The notes beneath the pieces are model-generated. The model searched no databases. It was not told the DNA's origin and saw nothing but the letters and a program-made list of their open reading frames with translations. This document shows positions 1 to 7,046 of a DNA stretch of 48,883 nt, in pieces (within the stretch, counting starts at the first letter, position 1; every line of letters begins with the position of its first letter). Origin of the DNA: Pseudomonas sp. R-28-1W-6 (GTDB lineage Bacteria > Pseudomonadota > Gammaproteobacteria > Pseudomonadales > Pseudomonadaceae); contig NZ_WELK01000014.1 in assembly GCF_009799925.1 (NCBI RefSeq), positions 1 to 48,883 of the forward strand, written 5' to 3'. Both the position numbers and the translations under genes were made by a program.

Positions 1-53
1 CGGGGGCGGGGGCGGGGGGGGGGGTGGGGCGGGGTGGGGGGGGGGGAGGGGGG
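1..53. other. G-homopolymer-rich contig edge, probable artefact
   Basis: The first 53 bases are almost pure G with scattered C, T and A, unlike anything else in the window. Such a run at the very end of a contig is typical of low-quality poly-G read ends carried into an assembly. I would not assign biology to it. Bases 54-130 are ordinary sequence without a recognisable gene. Confidence 0.6.
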
Positions 54-132
54 CGGCTAACAATTGCCGGCAGCACTTTTCGACGTCGCGTAGCGACGGC
101 CCTAAGGGTGGCCGCCAGGCATGGCGGGTGAT

Positions 133-170
133 AAAAAACGACCCGCCGGGCCATCGCGGCCGGGCGGGTC
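133..170 (-). terminator. Rho-independent terminator of azoR
   Basis: On the minus strand a hairpin with arms GACCCGCC (140-147) and GGCGGGTC (163-170), extended by GGCC pairing in the loop, is followed by six T (A-run 133-138 on the plus strand). It lies 44 bases past the azoR stop codon. Confidence 0.85.
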
Positions 171-213
171 AAGAATTGGACCGAGGAGCGTCGGCCCGGG
201 GAAACGGGGAGCC

Positions 214-813
214 TCAGGCGACCTTGGCCAGCTGCTCGCGGGCCTGGGCCAGGCCCTTCTCGAGGAACTCGGCGCCCAGGTTGAGGCCTTCAGCGTGGAT
301 GAAGGTCACGTCGTGGATACCGACGAAGCCCAGCGCCTGGCGCAGGTAGGGTTCCTGGTGATCCAGGCTGCTGCCACTGTAGACGCCGCCGCGGGCGGTC
401 AGCACATAGGCGCGCTTGCCGCTCAGCAGGCCCTGCGGGCCGGTCTCGGTGTACTTGAAGGTGACGCCGGCGCGCAGCACGTGGTCCAACCAGGACTTCA
501 GGGTGCTGGGGATGGCGAAGTTGTACATCGGTGCAGCCAGAACCAGCACATCGGCAGCCAGCAGCTCGTCGGTGAGCAGGTTGGAGCGGGCCGCGGCGGC
601 CTTTTCCACCTCGTTCTGCTGCTCGGCGGGCTTCATCCAGCCACTGAGCAGGTCGATATCCAGGTGCGGCACCTGCTCCACAGCCAGGTCGCGGACCTGG
701 ATCTGGTCCTGCGGGTTGGCGGCCTGCCACTGGGCGATGAAGTCGGCGGTCAGCTGACGGGATACGGAACCTTCTTTGCGGGCGCTGCTTTCGATAACCA
801 GGACACGGGACAT
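214..813 (-). CDS. azoR: FMN-dependent NADH-azoreductase
   Basis: A 199-residue flavodoxin-fold protein of the AzoR family. These homodimeric cytoplasmic FMN enzymes reduce azo compounds and quinones with NAD(P)H by two-electron steps. The N-terminal strand and phosphate loop (VIESSARKEGSVSRQ, about residues 6-20) and the FMN motif PMYNFAIPS (95-103) are diagnostic. The ATG at 813 was chosen because GGAGG lies 7 bases upstream; a longer reading would start 5 codons earlier, inside that site. The order azoR, small secreted protein, LysR, hydrolase, ppiA matches my memory of PA3223-PA3227, where the paralogue is called azoR3. Pseudomonads carry several azoR copies, so the paralogue number is an inference. 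Confidence 0.92.
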   Translation of the reverse strand: MSRVLVIESSARKEGSVSRQLTADFIAQWQAANPQDQIQVRDLAVEQVPHLDIDLLSGWMKPAEQQNEVEKAAAARSNLLTDELLAADVLVLAAPMYNFAIPSTLKSWLDHVLRAGVTFKYTETGPQGLLSGKRAYVLTARGGVYSGSSLDHQEPYLRQALGFVGIHDVTFIHAEGLNLGAEFLEKGLAQAREQLAKVA

Positions 814-968
814 TGGGCTTACCTCCATCGGGGGTTGTTGTGCGTCGATGGGGGCAGATTAGGGGAATGTAGTTCGATAAAAAAGCGCAAAAAACCGCTA
901 CTAACTATCGATTAAGTTGATTTGTAGGCAACCCCGCACTAGGCTGCCAACAGTTCGGCTCAACGGGC

Positions 969-1283
969 TCAGCTGGGATGGCACACCAGGTCGATGCGCA
1001 GCTTGATCACGTTGCGGTTGAACTTCACCGTCAGGTTGCTGTTCTGCCCCGGCGCCAGATCGATCTTGCGCGTGCGCGGCGCATCCGGGCCATTGCGGAA
1101 CGTCGCCTTGCACTGGGCGGCGCGCTCGCCGTAGTTGTAGAGCATCACCGAGCCGATATCGCTGTCGATGTCCTCGGCGGTCGCCGACACTTCGGCACCA
1201 TTCATCTGCTTGTTCATCTCCACCGGATACGCGACGGCGGTGAGCGGCAACAGCGCGACCAGGGCCAGGCAAAGCTTGTTCAT
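969..1283 (-). CDS. Small secreted protein of unknown function
   Basis: A 104-residue protein with a clear signal peptide (MNKLCLALVALLPLTAVA, cleavage near residue 18-19). The start at 1283 has AAGGAG 8 bases upstream. The mature part is small, probably beta-rich, with two cysteines (in RAAQCKA and in LVCHPS at the C-terminus) that could form one disulfide in the periplasm. Homologues in Pseudomonas have at times been labelled 3-phosphoglycerate kinase; nothing in this sequence supports that enzyme. It is divergent from the LysR gene, with only about 50 bases between their starts, so it is a plausible target of that regulator. Confidence 0.75.
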   Translation of the reverse strand: MNKLCLALVALLPLTAVAYPVEMNKQMNGAEVSATAEDIDSDIGSVMLYNYGERAAQCKATFRNGPDAPRTRKIDLAPGQNSNLTVKFNRNVIKLRIDLVCHPS

Positions 1284-1332
1284 GCGGCAGTCTCCTTCAG
1301 GGGACGTCAAGAGTAGAGAAGAGGAAGCAACG

Positions 1333-2259
1333 ATGAAAGCGCCCCGTGTCACCCTCGATCAATGGCGCACGCTGCAGGCGGTGGTCGACCACGGCGGCTT
1401 CGCCCAGGCCGCCGAGGGGCTGCACCGCTCGCAATCCTCGGTGAGCTACACCGTGGCGCGCATGCAGGAGCAGCTCGGCGTGCCGCTGCTGCGCATCGAC
1501 GGGCGCAAGGCGGTGCTCACCGAGGCCGGCGAAGTGCTGCTGCGCCGCTCGCGGCAACTGGTCAAGCAGGCCAGCCAGCTGGAAGACCTGGCCCATTCCA
1601 TGGAGCAGGGCTGGGAAGCCGAGGTGCGCCTGGTGGTCGATGCTGCCTACCCCAACGTGCGCCTGCTGCGCGCGCTGTCGGCCTTCATCCCGCAAAGCCG
1701 CGGCTGCCGCGTGCGCCTGCGCGAGGAGGTGCTGTCGGGGGTCGAGGAGGTGCTGCTGGAAGGCACCGCCGACCTGGCCATCACCGGCCTGAACATTCCC
1801 GGCTACCTGGGCACCGAGCTGTGCAGCATCGAATTCGTCGCCGTCGCCCACCCCGATCACGCCCTGCACCGCCTGCAGCGCGAACTGACCTTCCAGGACC
1901 TGGAAAGCCAGATGCAGGTGGTGATCCGCGACTCCGGGCGCACCCAGCCGCGCGATGTCGGCTGGCTCGGCGCCGAACAGCGCTGGACGGTGAGCAGCCT
2001 GCCCACCGCCGCCTCCTTCGTCAGCAGCGGCCTGGGTTTCGCCTGGCTGCCGCGCCACTCGATCGAGCGCGAACTGCGCGAAGGCCTGCTCAAGCCGCTG
2101 CCGCTGGCCCAGGGCGGCACGCGCAACCCCTCCTTCTCGCTGTATGCCAACAAGGACAAGCCCCTGGGCCCGGCCACGCAGATCCTCGTCGAGCTGATCA
2201 AGACCTTCGATGCCGCCCCGCTGGACGCGCCGTTCGCCGCGCCGCTGCCGAGCCACTGA
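1333..2259 (+). CDS. LysR-family transcriptional regulator
   Basis: A 308-residue LysR-type regulator. The N-terminal winged helix-turn-helix (about residues 5-65, including DHGGFAQAAEGLHRSQSSVS) binds DNA, and the rest is a periplasmic-binding-protein-like effector domain. The start at 1333 follows GAGGAA at suitable spacing. It stands divergent to the small secreted-protein gene and only 13 bases before the alpha/beta hydrolase gene, so it is probably co-transcribed with the latter. LysR proteins usually control a divergent neighbour; azoR and the small gene are candidate targets. The effector is unknown. Confidence 0.9.
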   Translation: MKAPRVTLDQWRTLQAVVDHGGFAQAAEGLHRSQSSVSYTVARMQEQLGVPLLRIDGRKAVLTEAGEVLLRRSRQLVKQASQLEDLAHSMEQGWEAEVRLVVDAAYPNVRLLRALSAFIPQSRGCRVRLREEVLSGVEEVLLEGTADLAITGLNIPGYLGTELCSIEFVAVAHPDHALHRLQRELTFQDLESQMQVVIRDSGRTQPRDVGWLGAEQRWTVSSLPTAASFVSSGLGFAWLPRHSIERELREGLLKPLPLAQGGTRNPSFSLYANKDKPLGPATQILVELIKTFDAAPLDAPFAAPLPSH

Positions 2260-2272
2260 GAGCACACACCCC

Positions 2273-3064
2273 ATGTCCTATTTCGAACACGCCGGCTGCC
2301 AGCTGCATTTCGAGGATCATGGCCAGGGCACCCCGCTGCTGCTGGTGCATGGCCTCGGCTCGAGCATTCGCGACTGGGAGTACCAGCTGCCGGCACTGAG
2401 CGCCGGGCATCGGCTGATCGCCCTCGACGTGCGCGGCCACGGCCGCTCCGGCAAACCGCGCGAGGCCTACAGCATCAAGGCCTTTGCCGACGACGTGGCG
2501 GCGCTGATCGAGCACCTGGGCCTGGAGCGGGTGCACCTGGTCGGCATCTCCATGGGCGGCATGATCGCCTTCCAGCTGGCGGTCGACCAGCCGCAGCTGC
2601 TGCTGAGCCTGACCATCGTCAACAGCACCCCGGAAGTGAAGGCCAAGAACCTGAACGAGCGCTGGCAGCTGCTCAAACGCTGGAGCCTGTCGCGCCTGCT
2701 CAGCCTGGAAACCATCGGCAAGGGCCTGGGCCGCATCCTCTTCCCGCGCCCGGAACAGGCCGAGCTGCGGCAGAAGATCGAGCAGCGCTGGCCGCAGAAC
2801 GACAAGCGCGCCTACCTGGCCAGCCTGGATGCGATCATCGGCTGGAGCGTATGGGAACGCCTGGACGCGATCACCTGTCCTACCCTGGTGGTCAGCGGCG
2901 ACCGCGACTACACCCCGGTGGCGCACAAGCAGCGCTATGTGCAGGCCATGCGCAATGCGCGCCTGGTGGTGATCGAGCAGTCCCGCCACGCCACGCCGAT
3001 GGACCAGCCCGAACGTTTCAACACCACCCTGCTCGACTTCATCGACTCCGTCGAACACCCCTGA
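2273..3064 (+). CDS. Alpha/beta-fold hydrolase
   Basis: A 263-residue cytoplasmic alpha/beta hydrolase. The oxyanion-hole motif VHGLGSS (25-31), the nucleophile elbow GISMGG with Ser93, an acid in SGDRDYTPV and a histidine near the C-terminus (QSRHATPMDQP) form the usual catalytic triad. It resembles the 3-oxoadipate enol-lactonase/haloperoxidase-like group, but the substrate cannot be told from sequence. It follows the LysR gene closely and precedes ppiA by 20 bases, suggesting one transcript. Confidence 0.88.
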   Translation: MSYFEHAGCQLHFEDHGQGTPLLLVHGLGSSIRDWEYQLPALSAGHRLIALDVRGHGRSGKPREAYSIKAFADDVAALIEHLGLERVHLVGISMGGMIAFQLAVDQPQLLLSLTIVNSTPEVKAKNLNERWQLLKRWSLSRLLSLETIGKGLGRILFPRPEQAELRQKIEQRWPQNDKRAYLASLDAIIGWSVWERLDAITCPTLVVSGDRDYTPVAHKQRYVQAMRNARLVVIEQSRHATPMDQPERFNTTLLDFIDSVEHP

Positions 3065-3084
3065 CCCACAACAAGGATCTACCC

Positions 3085-3645
3085 ATGCTGAAGAAACTTG
3101 CCCTCGCCGCCTCCAGCCTGCTGCTCAGCCTCAACCTGCTGGCCGCCCCCGTCGCCAACCCGCACGTGCTGCTGACCACCAGCCTGGGTGAAATCGAAAT
3201 CGAGCTGGCCGCCGACAAGGCGCCGATCAGCACCCAGAACTTCCTCGCCTATGTGGAGTCCGGCTTCTACGACGGCACCCAGTTCCACCGGGTGATTCCC
3301 GGCTTCATGGTTCAGGGCGGCGGCTTCGATGCCGACATGAGCGAGAAGGACACCCAGGCGCCGATCAAGAACGAGGCCGACAACGGCCTGCGCAACGAGC
3401 GCGGCACCCTGGCCATGGCCCGCACCCAGGTGGTCGACTCGGCCACCAGCCAGTTCTTCATCAACCACAAGGACAACGCCTTCCTCGACCACGGCGGCCG
3501 CGATTTCGGCTACGCGGTGTTCGGCAAGGTGGTGCGCGGCATGGACGTGGTCGACAAGATCGCCCAGGTGCCGACCGGCAACCGCGGCATGCACCAGAAC
3601 GTACCGCGCCAGCCGGTGCTGATCGTCTCGGCGAAGAAGCTCTAA
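3085..3645 (+). CDS. ppiA: Periplasmic peptidyl-prolyl cis-trans isomerase, cyclophilin type
   Basis: A 186-residue cyclophilin with a signal peptide (MLKKLALAASSLLLSLNLLA, cleavage around residue 20-24), hence periplasmic. The catalytic signature FHRVIPGFMVQGGG contains the active-site Arg, followed by GTLAMART and SQFFINHKDNAFLD, all typical of bacterial PpiA. It isomerises X-Pro bonds during folding of exported proteins. The start at 3085 has AAGGAT 8 bases upstream. The length matches the family. Confidence 0.93.
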   Translation: MLKKLALAASSLLLSLNLLAAPVANPHVLLTTSLGEIEIELAADKAPISTQNFLAYVESGFYDGTQFHRVIPGFMVQGGGFDADMSEKDTQAPIKNEADNGLRNERGTLAMARTQVVDSATSQFFINHKDNAFLDHGGRDFGYAVFGKVVRGMDVVDKIAQVPTGNRGMHQNVPRQPVLIVSAKKL

Positions 3646-3670
3646 GAGCCGGTTGCGAACTGTCTCGGCC

Positions 3671-3797
3671 GCTCACTGGCTTCGGAACTGGGCGGCTCCT
3701 GGGTAGGCTGCGCCGTGCGCACCGGCGACCTGCACCTGGCTTGCGGTGCGCACGGCGCACCCTACGCGAGGGAGTGAGCTGCCCCCAGGAGCCCCGC
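3671..3797. repeat. Dispersed palindromic repeat, family A, copy 1
   Basis: Two 22-base arms (3703-3724 and 3744-3765), complementary at all but one position, share the core GTGCGCCGTGCGCACC or its complement. They are nested in further complementary segments: GGCGG-CTCCTGG (3691-3702) with CCAGGAG-CCCCGCC (to 3797), and GCTCACT (3671-3677) with AGTGAGC (3773-3779). A second copy lies at 25754-25814, and both loops end with TGGCTTG. It fills the ppiA-VOC gap and may end both convergent transcripts. Confidence 0.8.
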
Positions 3798-3817
3798 CAT
3801 GGAAGTGCCTGCCCTGC

Positions 3818-4171
3818 TCAGTGCGCCGACCACACCGCCAGCTCGTTGCCGTTGGGGTCGGCGAACTGGAAACGGCGGCCCCCGGGGAAGCTGAAAATAT
3901 CCCGCACTATCGCCCCGCCGTGGGCACGCACCCGCGCCAGCGCCGCCTCCAGATCGTCGGCATACAGCACCACCAGCACCGAGCCGTTGGCGGTCGACGC
4001 CTGCCGGTCGGCCTGGTAGAAGCCGCCATCCAGGCGCCCGTCATTGAAGGCGCAGTACTCCGGGCCGTAGTCGACGAACTGCCAGCCGAACACCTCGTGG
4101 TAAAAGCTCTTGACCCGCTCCAGGTCACGGGCGGGCAATTCGATGTAGTCGATCTTGCGGTCTGCGGGCAT
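3818..4171 (-). CDS. VOC (glyoxalase/bleomycin resistance/dioxygenase) family protein
   Basis: A 117-residue single-domain VOC protein with the paired beta-alpha-beta-beta-beta modules of the family: DYIELPARDLERVKSFYHEVFGW at the N-terminus and FQFADPNGNELAVWS at the C-terminus. Members of this short group are annotated as glyoxalase-like, but the substrate is unknown. Two ATGs lie 6 bases apart. The second (4171) is preferred because AGGAG is 8 bases upstream of it and too close to the first (4177). Confidence 0.87.
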   Translation of the reverse strand: MPADRKIDYIELPARDLERVKSFYHEVFGWQFVDYGPEYCAFNDGRLDGGFYQADRQASTANGSVLVVLYADDLEAALARVRAHGGAIVRDIFSFPGGRRFQFADPNGNELAVWSAH

Positions 4172-4363
4172 GGTCATTCTCCTCAAGAAGTCCAACCGCT
4201 GCGGTTGGCGAGCAGCTGTTCGGCCGTGGATCTGCACAAGCGCTTACGGATGCCGATCAACACCAGGCAACCCGCTTTTCCCGTGGCCGGCAATCCGGGA
4301 AGCGACTGAGTCATCGCCAGCCTTCGCTGGATACACGACTCCAGCCTAGCCAATAGCGCCCAC

Positions 4364-4389
4364 AAAAAAGGGCAGCCCGAGGGCTGCCC
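4364..4389 (-). terminator. Rho-independent terminator of yjcH-actP
   Basis: A perfect 9-bp stem, GGGCAGCCC / GGGCTGCCC (4370-4378 and 4381-4389), is followed on the minus strand by six T (4364-4369). It sits 24 bases past the actP stop. Confidence 0.92.
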
Positions 4390-4412
4390 AATCACACGGA
4401 GAAACTGGCGGG

Positions 4413-6071
4413 TTAGTGGGACACCGCACCGCTGGCGCCGAGGCCGGTCTGCGAGCGGACGAACTGCGAGTAGAAGCGTGCACGTTCTTCGCTGGCTGCC
4501 GCGGACTTGTCGGTGATCGAGAAGAACCAGATGCCGGCAAAGGCAATCGCCATGGAGAACAGCGCCGGGTACTCGTAGGGGTAGATGGCTTCGGCATGGC
4601 CGAGGATCTGCACCCACACGGTTGGGCCGAGGATCATCAGCGCCACGGCGGTGATCAGGCCGAGCCAGCCGCCGATCATGGCGCCACGGGTGGTCAGCTT
4701 CTTCCAGTACATGGAGAGGATCAGTACCGGGAAGTTGCAGCTGGCCGCGATGGAGAAGGCCAGACCGACCATGAAGGCGATGTTCTGCTTCTCGAACAGG
4801 ATGCCCAGCACGATCGCCAGTACGCCGAGGCACACGGTGGTGATCTTCGATACGCGCAGCTCATCCTTCTCGTTGACGCGGCCCTTGCGGAACACGCTGG
4901 CATACAGGTCGTGGGACACCGCCGAAGCGCCGGCCAGGGTCAGCCCGGAGACCACCGCGAGGATGGTGGCGAAGGCCACGGCCGAGATGAAGCCGAGGAA
5001 CCAGCTGCCGCCCACGGCGTTGGCCAGGTGGATGGCCGCCATGTTGTTGCCGCCGAGCAGGGCACCGGTGGCGTCCTTGAAGGCCGGGTTGGTGCTGACC
5101 AGGAGGATCGCGCCGAAACCGATGATGAAGGTCAGGATGTAGAAGTAGCCGATGAAGCCGGTGGCGTAGAACACCGATTTACGCGCTTCCTTGGCATCCG
5201 ACACGGTGAAGAAGCGCATCAGGATGTGCGGCAGGCCGGCGGTACCGAACATCAGCGCCAGGCCCAGGGAGATGGCCGACACCGGATCCTTCACCAGACC
5301 GCCGGGGCTCATGATGGCCTCGCCTTTCGGGTGCACGGCAATGGCTTCGCTGAACAGGCGGGCGAAGTCGAAGTCGACGTGCTTCATCACCATCAGCGCC
5401 ATGAAGGAGGCACCGGAGAGCAGCAGCACGGCCTTGATGATCTGCACCCAGGTAGTCGCCAGCATGCCGCCGAACAGCACGTAGAGCACCATCAGGATAC
5501 CGACCAGGACGACCGCCACGTGGTAGTCGAGACCGAACAGCAGCTCGATCAGCTTGCCGGCACCGACCATCTGCGCGATCAGGTAGAACGCCACCACCAC
5601 CAGCGAGCCGCTGGCGGACAGGGTGCGGATCTGGGTCTGACCGAGGCGGTAGGAGGCCACGTCGGCGAAGGTGTACTTGCCGAGGTTGCGCAGGCGTTCG
5701 GCGATCAGGAACAGGATCACCGGCCAGCCGACCAGGAAGCCGATCGAGTAGATCAGGCCGTCATAGCCGCTGGTGAACACCAGCGCGGAAATACCCAGGA
5801 ACGAGGCCGCCGACATGTAGTCGCCGGCGATCGCCAGGCCGTTCTGGAAGCCGGTGATGCTGCCGCCGGCGGTGTAGAAATCGGACGTCGAGGTGTTGCG
5901 CTTGGACGCCCAGTAGGTGATATACAGGGTGGCGCCGACGAAGGCGAGGAACATGACGATGGCCGAGGTGTTGAGCGGCTGACGCTGTACGTCGCCCTCA
6001 ATCGCACCGGCAGCCCAGAGGGCCGGAGCCAGGGCCAGCAGACCTATGGCAGTGAGGAGTCGCGCGATCAT
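4413..6071 (-). CDS. actP: Cation/acetate symporter ActP
   Basis: A 552-residue member of the sodium:solute symporter family with an N-terminal signal-like segment (MIARLLTAIGLLALAPALWA) and about 13 further hydrophobic helices. Segments such as ASKRNTSTSDFYTAGGSI and IAGDYMSAASFLGISALVF are typical of acetate permeases. It imports acetate and related short monocarboxylates through the inner membrane. Its start overlaps the end of the upstream DUF485 gene by 4 bases (ATGA), the conserved yjcH-actP arrangement. The length equals that of well-studied ActP proteins. Confidence 0.95.
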   Translation of the reverse strand: MIARLLTAIGLLALAPALWAAGAIEGDVQRQPLNTSAIVMFLAFVGATLYITYWASKRNTSTSDFYTAGGSITGFQNGLAIAGDYMSAASFLGISALVFTSGYDGLIYSIGFLVGWPVILFLIAERLRNLGKYTFADVASYRLGQTQIRTLSASGSLVVVAFYLIAQMVGAGKLIELLFGLDYHVAVVLVGILMVLYVLFGGMLATTWVQIIKAVLLLSGASFMALMVMKHVDFDFARLFSEAIAVHPKGEAIMSPGGLVKDPVSAISLGLALMFGTAGLPHILMRFFTVSDAKEARKSVFYATGFIGYFYILTFIIGFGAILLVSTNPAFKDATGALLGGNNMAAIHLANAVGGSWFLGFISAVAFATILAVVSGLTLAGASAVSHDLYASVFRKGRVNEKDELRVSKITTVCLGVLAIVLGILFEKQNIAFMVGLAFSIAASCNFPVLILSMYWKKLTTRGAMIGGWLGLITAVALMILGPTVWVQILGHAEAIYPYEYPALFSMAIAFAGIWFFSITDKSAAASEERARFYSQFVRSQTGLGASGAVSH

Positions 6072-6379
6072 TTCTGCACCTCGTCGAGAATGGCCTTGTT
6101 CAGACGGTCGAATTCGCCGTTGGCGCGCTTGACGTAGATACCGGTCAGCACGAAGGCGGAAACGATCAGACCGACACCCAGGGGAATCCCCCAGGTAACC
6201 GGCGAGTCGGCATTGATACGGGTTCCGAGCAGTTGCGGCTCGAAGGCGATCAGTAGGATGAAGGCCACGTACATGCCGAGCATGATGGCGGATAGGATCC
6301 AGGCAAAGCGTTCGCGCTTGGCGACCAGTTCCTGGAATTGCGGATTCTGTTCAATCCGCTTGTAGATGCTGTCGTTCAT
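6068..6379 (-). CDS. yjcH: DUF485 inner-membrane protein, ActP partner
   Basis: A 103-residue DUF485 protein with two hydrophobic segments (about residues 25-45 and 60-82) and short charged ends. It is almost always encoded directly upstream of actP; its exact role in acetate uptake is not established. The start at 6379 has GGAGGA 9 bases upstream. It overlaps actP by 4 bases, so the two are translationally coupled. Confidence 0.92.
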   Translation of the reverse strand: MNDSIYKRIEQNPQFQELVAKRERFAWILSAIMLGMYVAFILLIAFEPQLLGTRINADSPVTWGIPLGVGLIVSAFVLTGIYVKRANGEFDRLNKAILDEVQK

Positions 6380-6751
6380 TGTTGTTGTCCTCCGCAGCAT
6401 GGGTTGCTGGTGAGTTCACTCTAGTTGGCCGGCCAACGGCTGACAGACGACCTTAGTCGTAGCAGCCGGGCTTTCTCGACCAAAGTCTTAGGGCCCGCCA
6501 GCCGCGACGGCGCACCAGGTCGGAGGCGGCGCCGCGCGTGCCGGTTGCCCGACCTACTGCATTCAGGCTAACGCGAGAACAGCAGCCCCCGAGGCGGACA
6601 GACGACCGGTCAATGCCGCCCCTGTGCCAGCCGGCGCGCCCCGCCAGAACAGCCTTCTCGCTATCGAGTCGATGCACAGGCCTTATTTCACGGGCATCGC
6701 CCCGCGACCTAGGCTGCAGCACAAGACACAACGACTCCTTCGAGGTGCGCC
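6380..6751. promoter_or_regulatory. Divergent intergenic region with palindromes upstream of yjcH
   Basis: This is 372 bases between two divergent genes. Upstream of yjcH lie a perfect 14-bp palindrome, GTTGGCCGGCCAAC (6424-6437), and an ACGAC-CTTA-GTCGT inverted repeat (6447-6460). On the minus strand the words CTAAGGTCG and CTAAGACTTTGG occur close together. They may bind the regulator of acetate uptake, which I cannot name from sequence. I see nothing coding between 6480 and 6751. Confidence 0.4.
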
Positions 6752-6976
6752 ATGCTCAAGACCCTCACCTTCACCGCCATGCACTTCTGCATCGCCTTCG
6801 GCGTGACCTATGCACTGACCGGCAGCGTGGCGGCCAGCGGCCTGGTGGCGGCGATCGAGCCGTTGTGCAACTCGGTGGGGTTCTACTGCCACGAGAAGCT
6901 CTGGCAGCGTTTCGGGAAGCGCGGCGCACGGCAGCAGGCCATTCCCCAGCATGCCTGGCTGCATCACCAGGCATAA
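6752..6976 (+). CDS. DUF2061 small membrane protein
   Basis: A 74-residue protein with two short hydrophobic stretches (about residues 5-22 and 25-42) and the pattern AIEPLCNSVGFYCHEKLWQRF typical of DUF2061 proteins. The function is unknown. The C-terminal AIPQHAWLHHQA tail is rich in histidine. GAGGTG lies 6 bases upstream of the ATG. It stands alone between the acetate operon and the GH17 gene. Confidence 0.8.
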   Translation: MLKTLTFTAMHFCIAFGVTYALTGSVAASGLVAAIEPLCNSVGFYCHEKLWQRFGKRGARQQAIPQHAWLHHQA

Positions 6977-7046
6977 GCGTCCGGACTGCCCGCAAGGCGC
7001 CGTGATCCGCTAAGATGCGCGGCTTTGTCGCCACGCATCCAGAGCC

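Noticed and set aside
4192..4208. Palindrome CCAACCGC-T-GCGGTTGG upstream of the VOC gene as a defined operator
   Set aside because: It is perfect and about 20 bases before the start codon, but it is a single site with no linked regulator. I leave it as an unassigned note.
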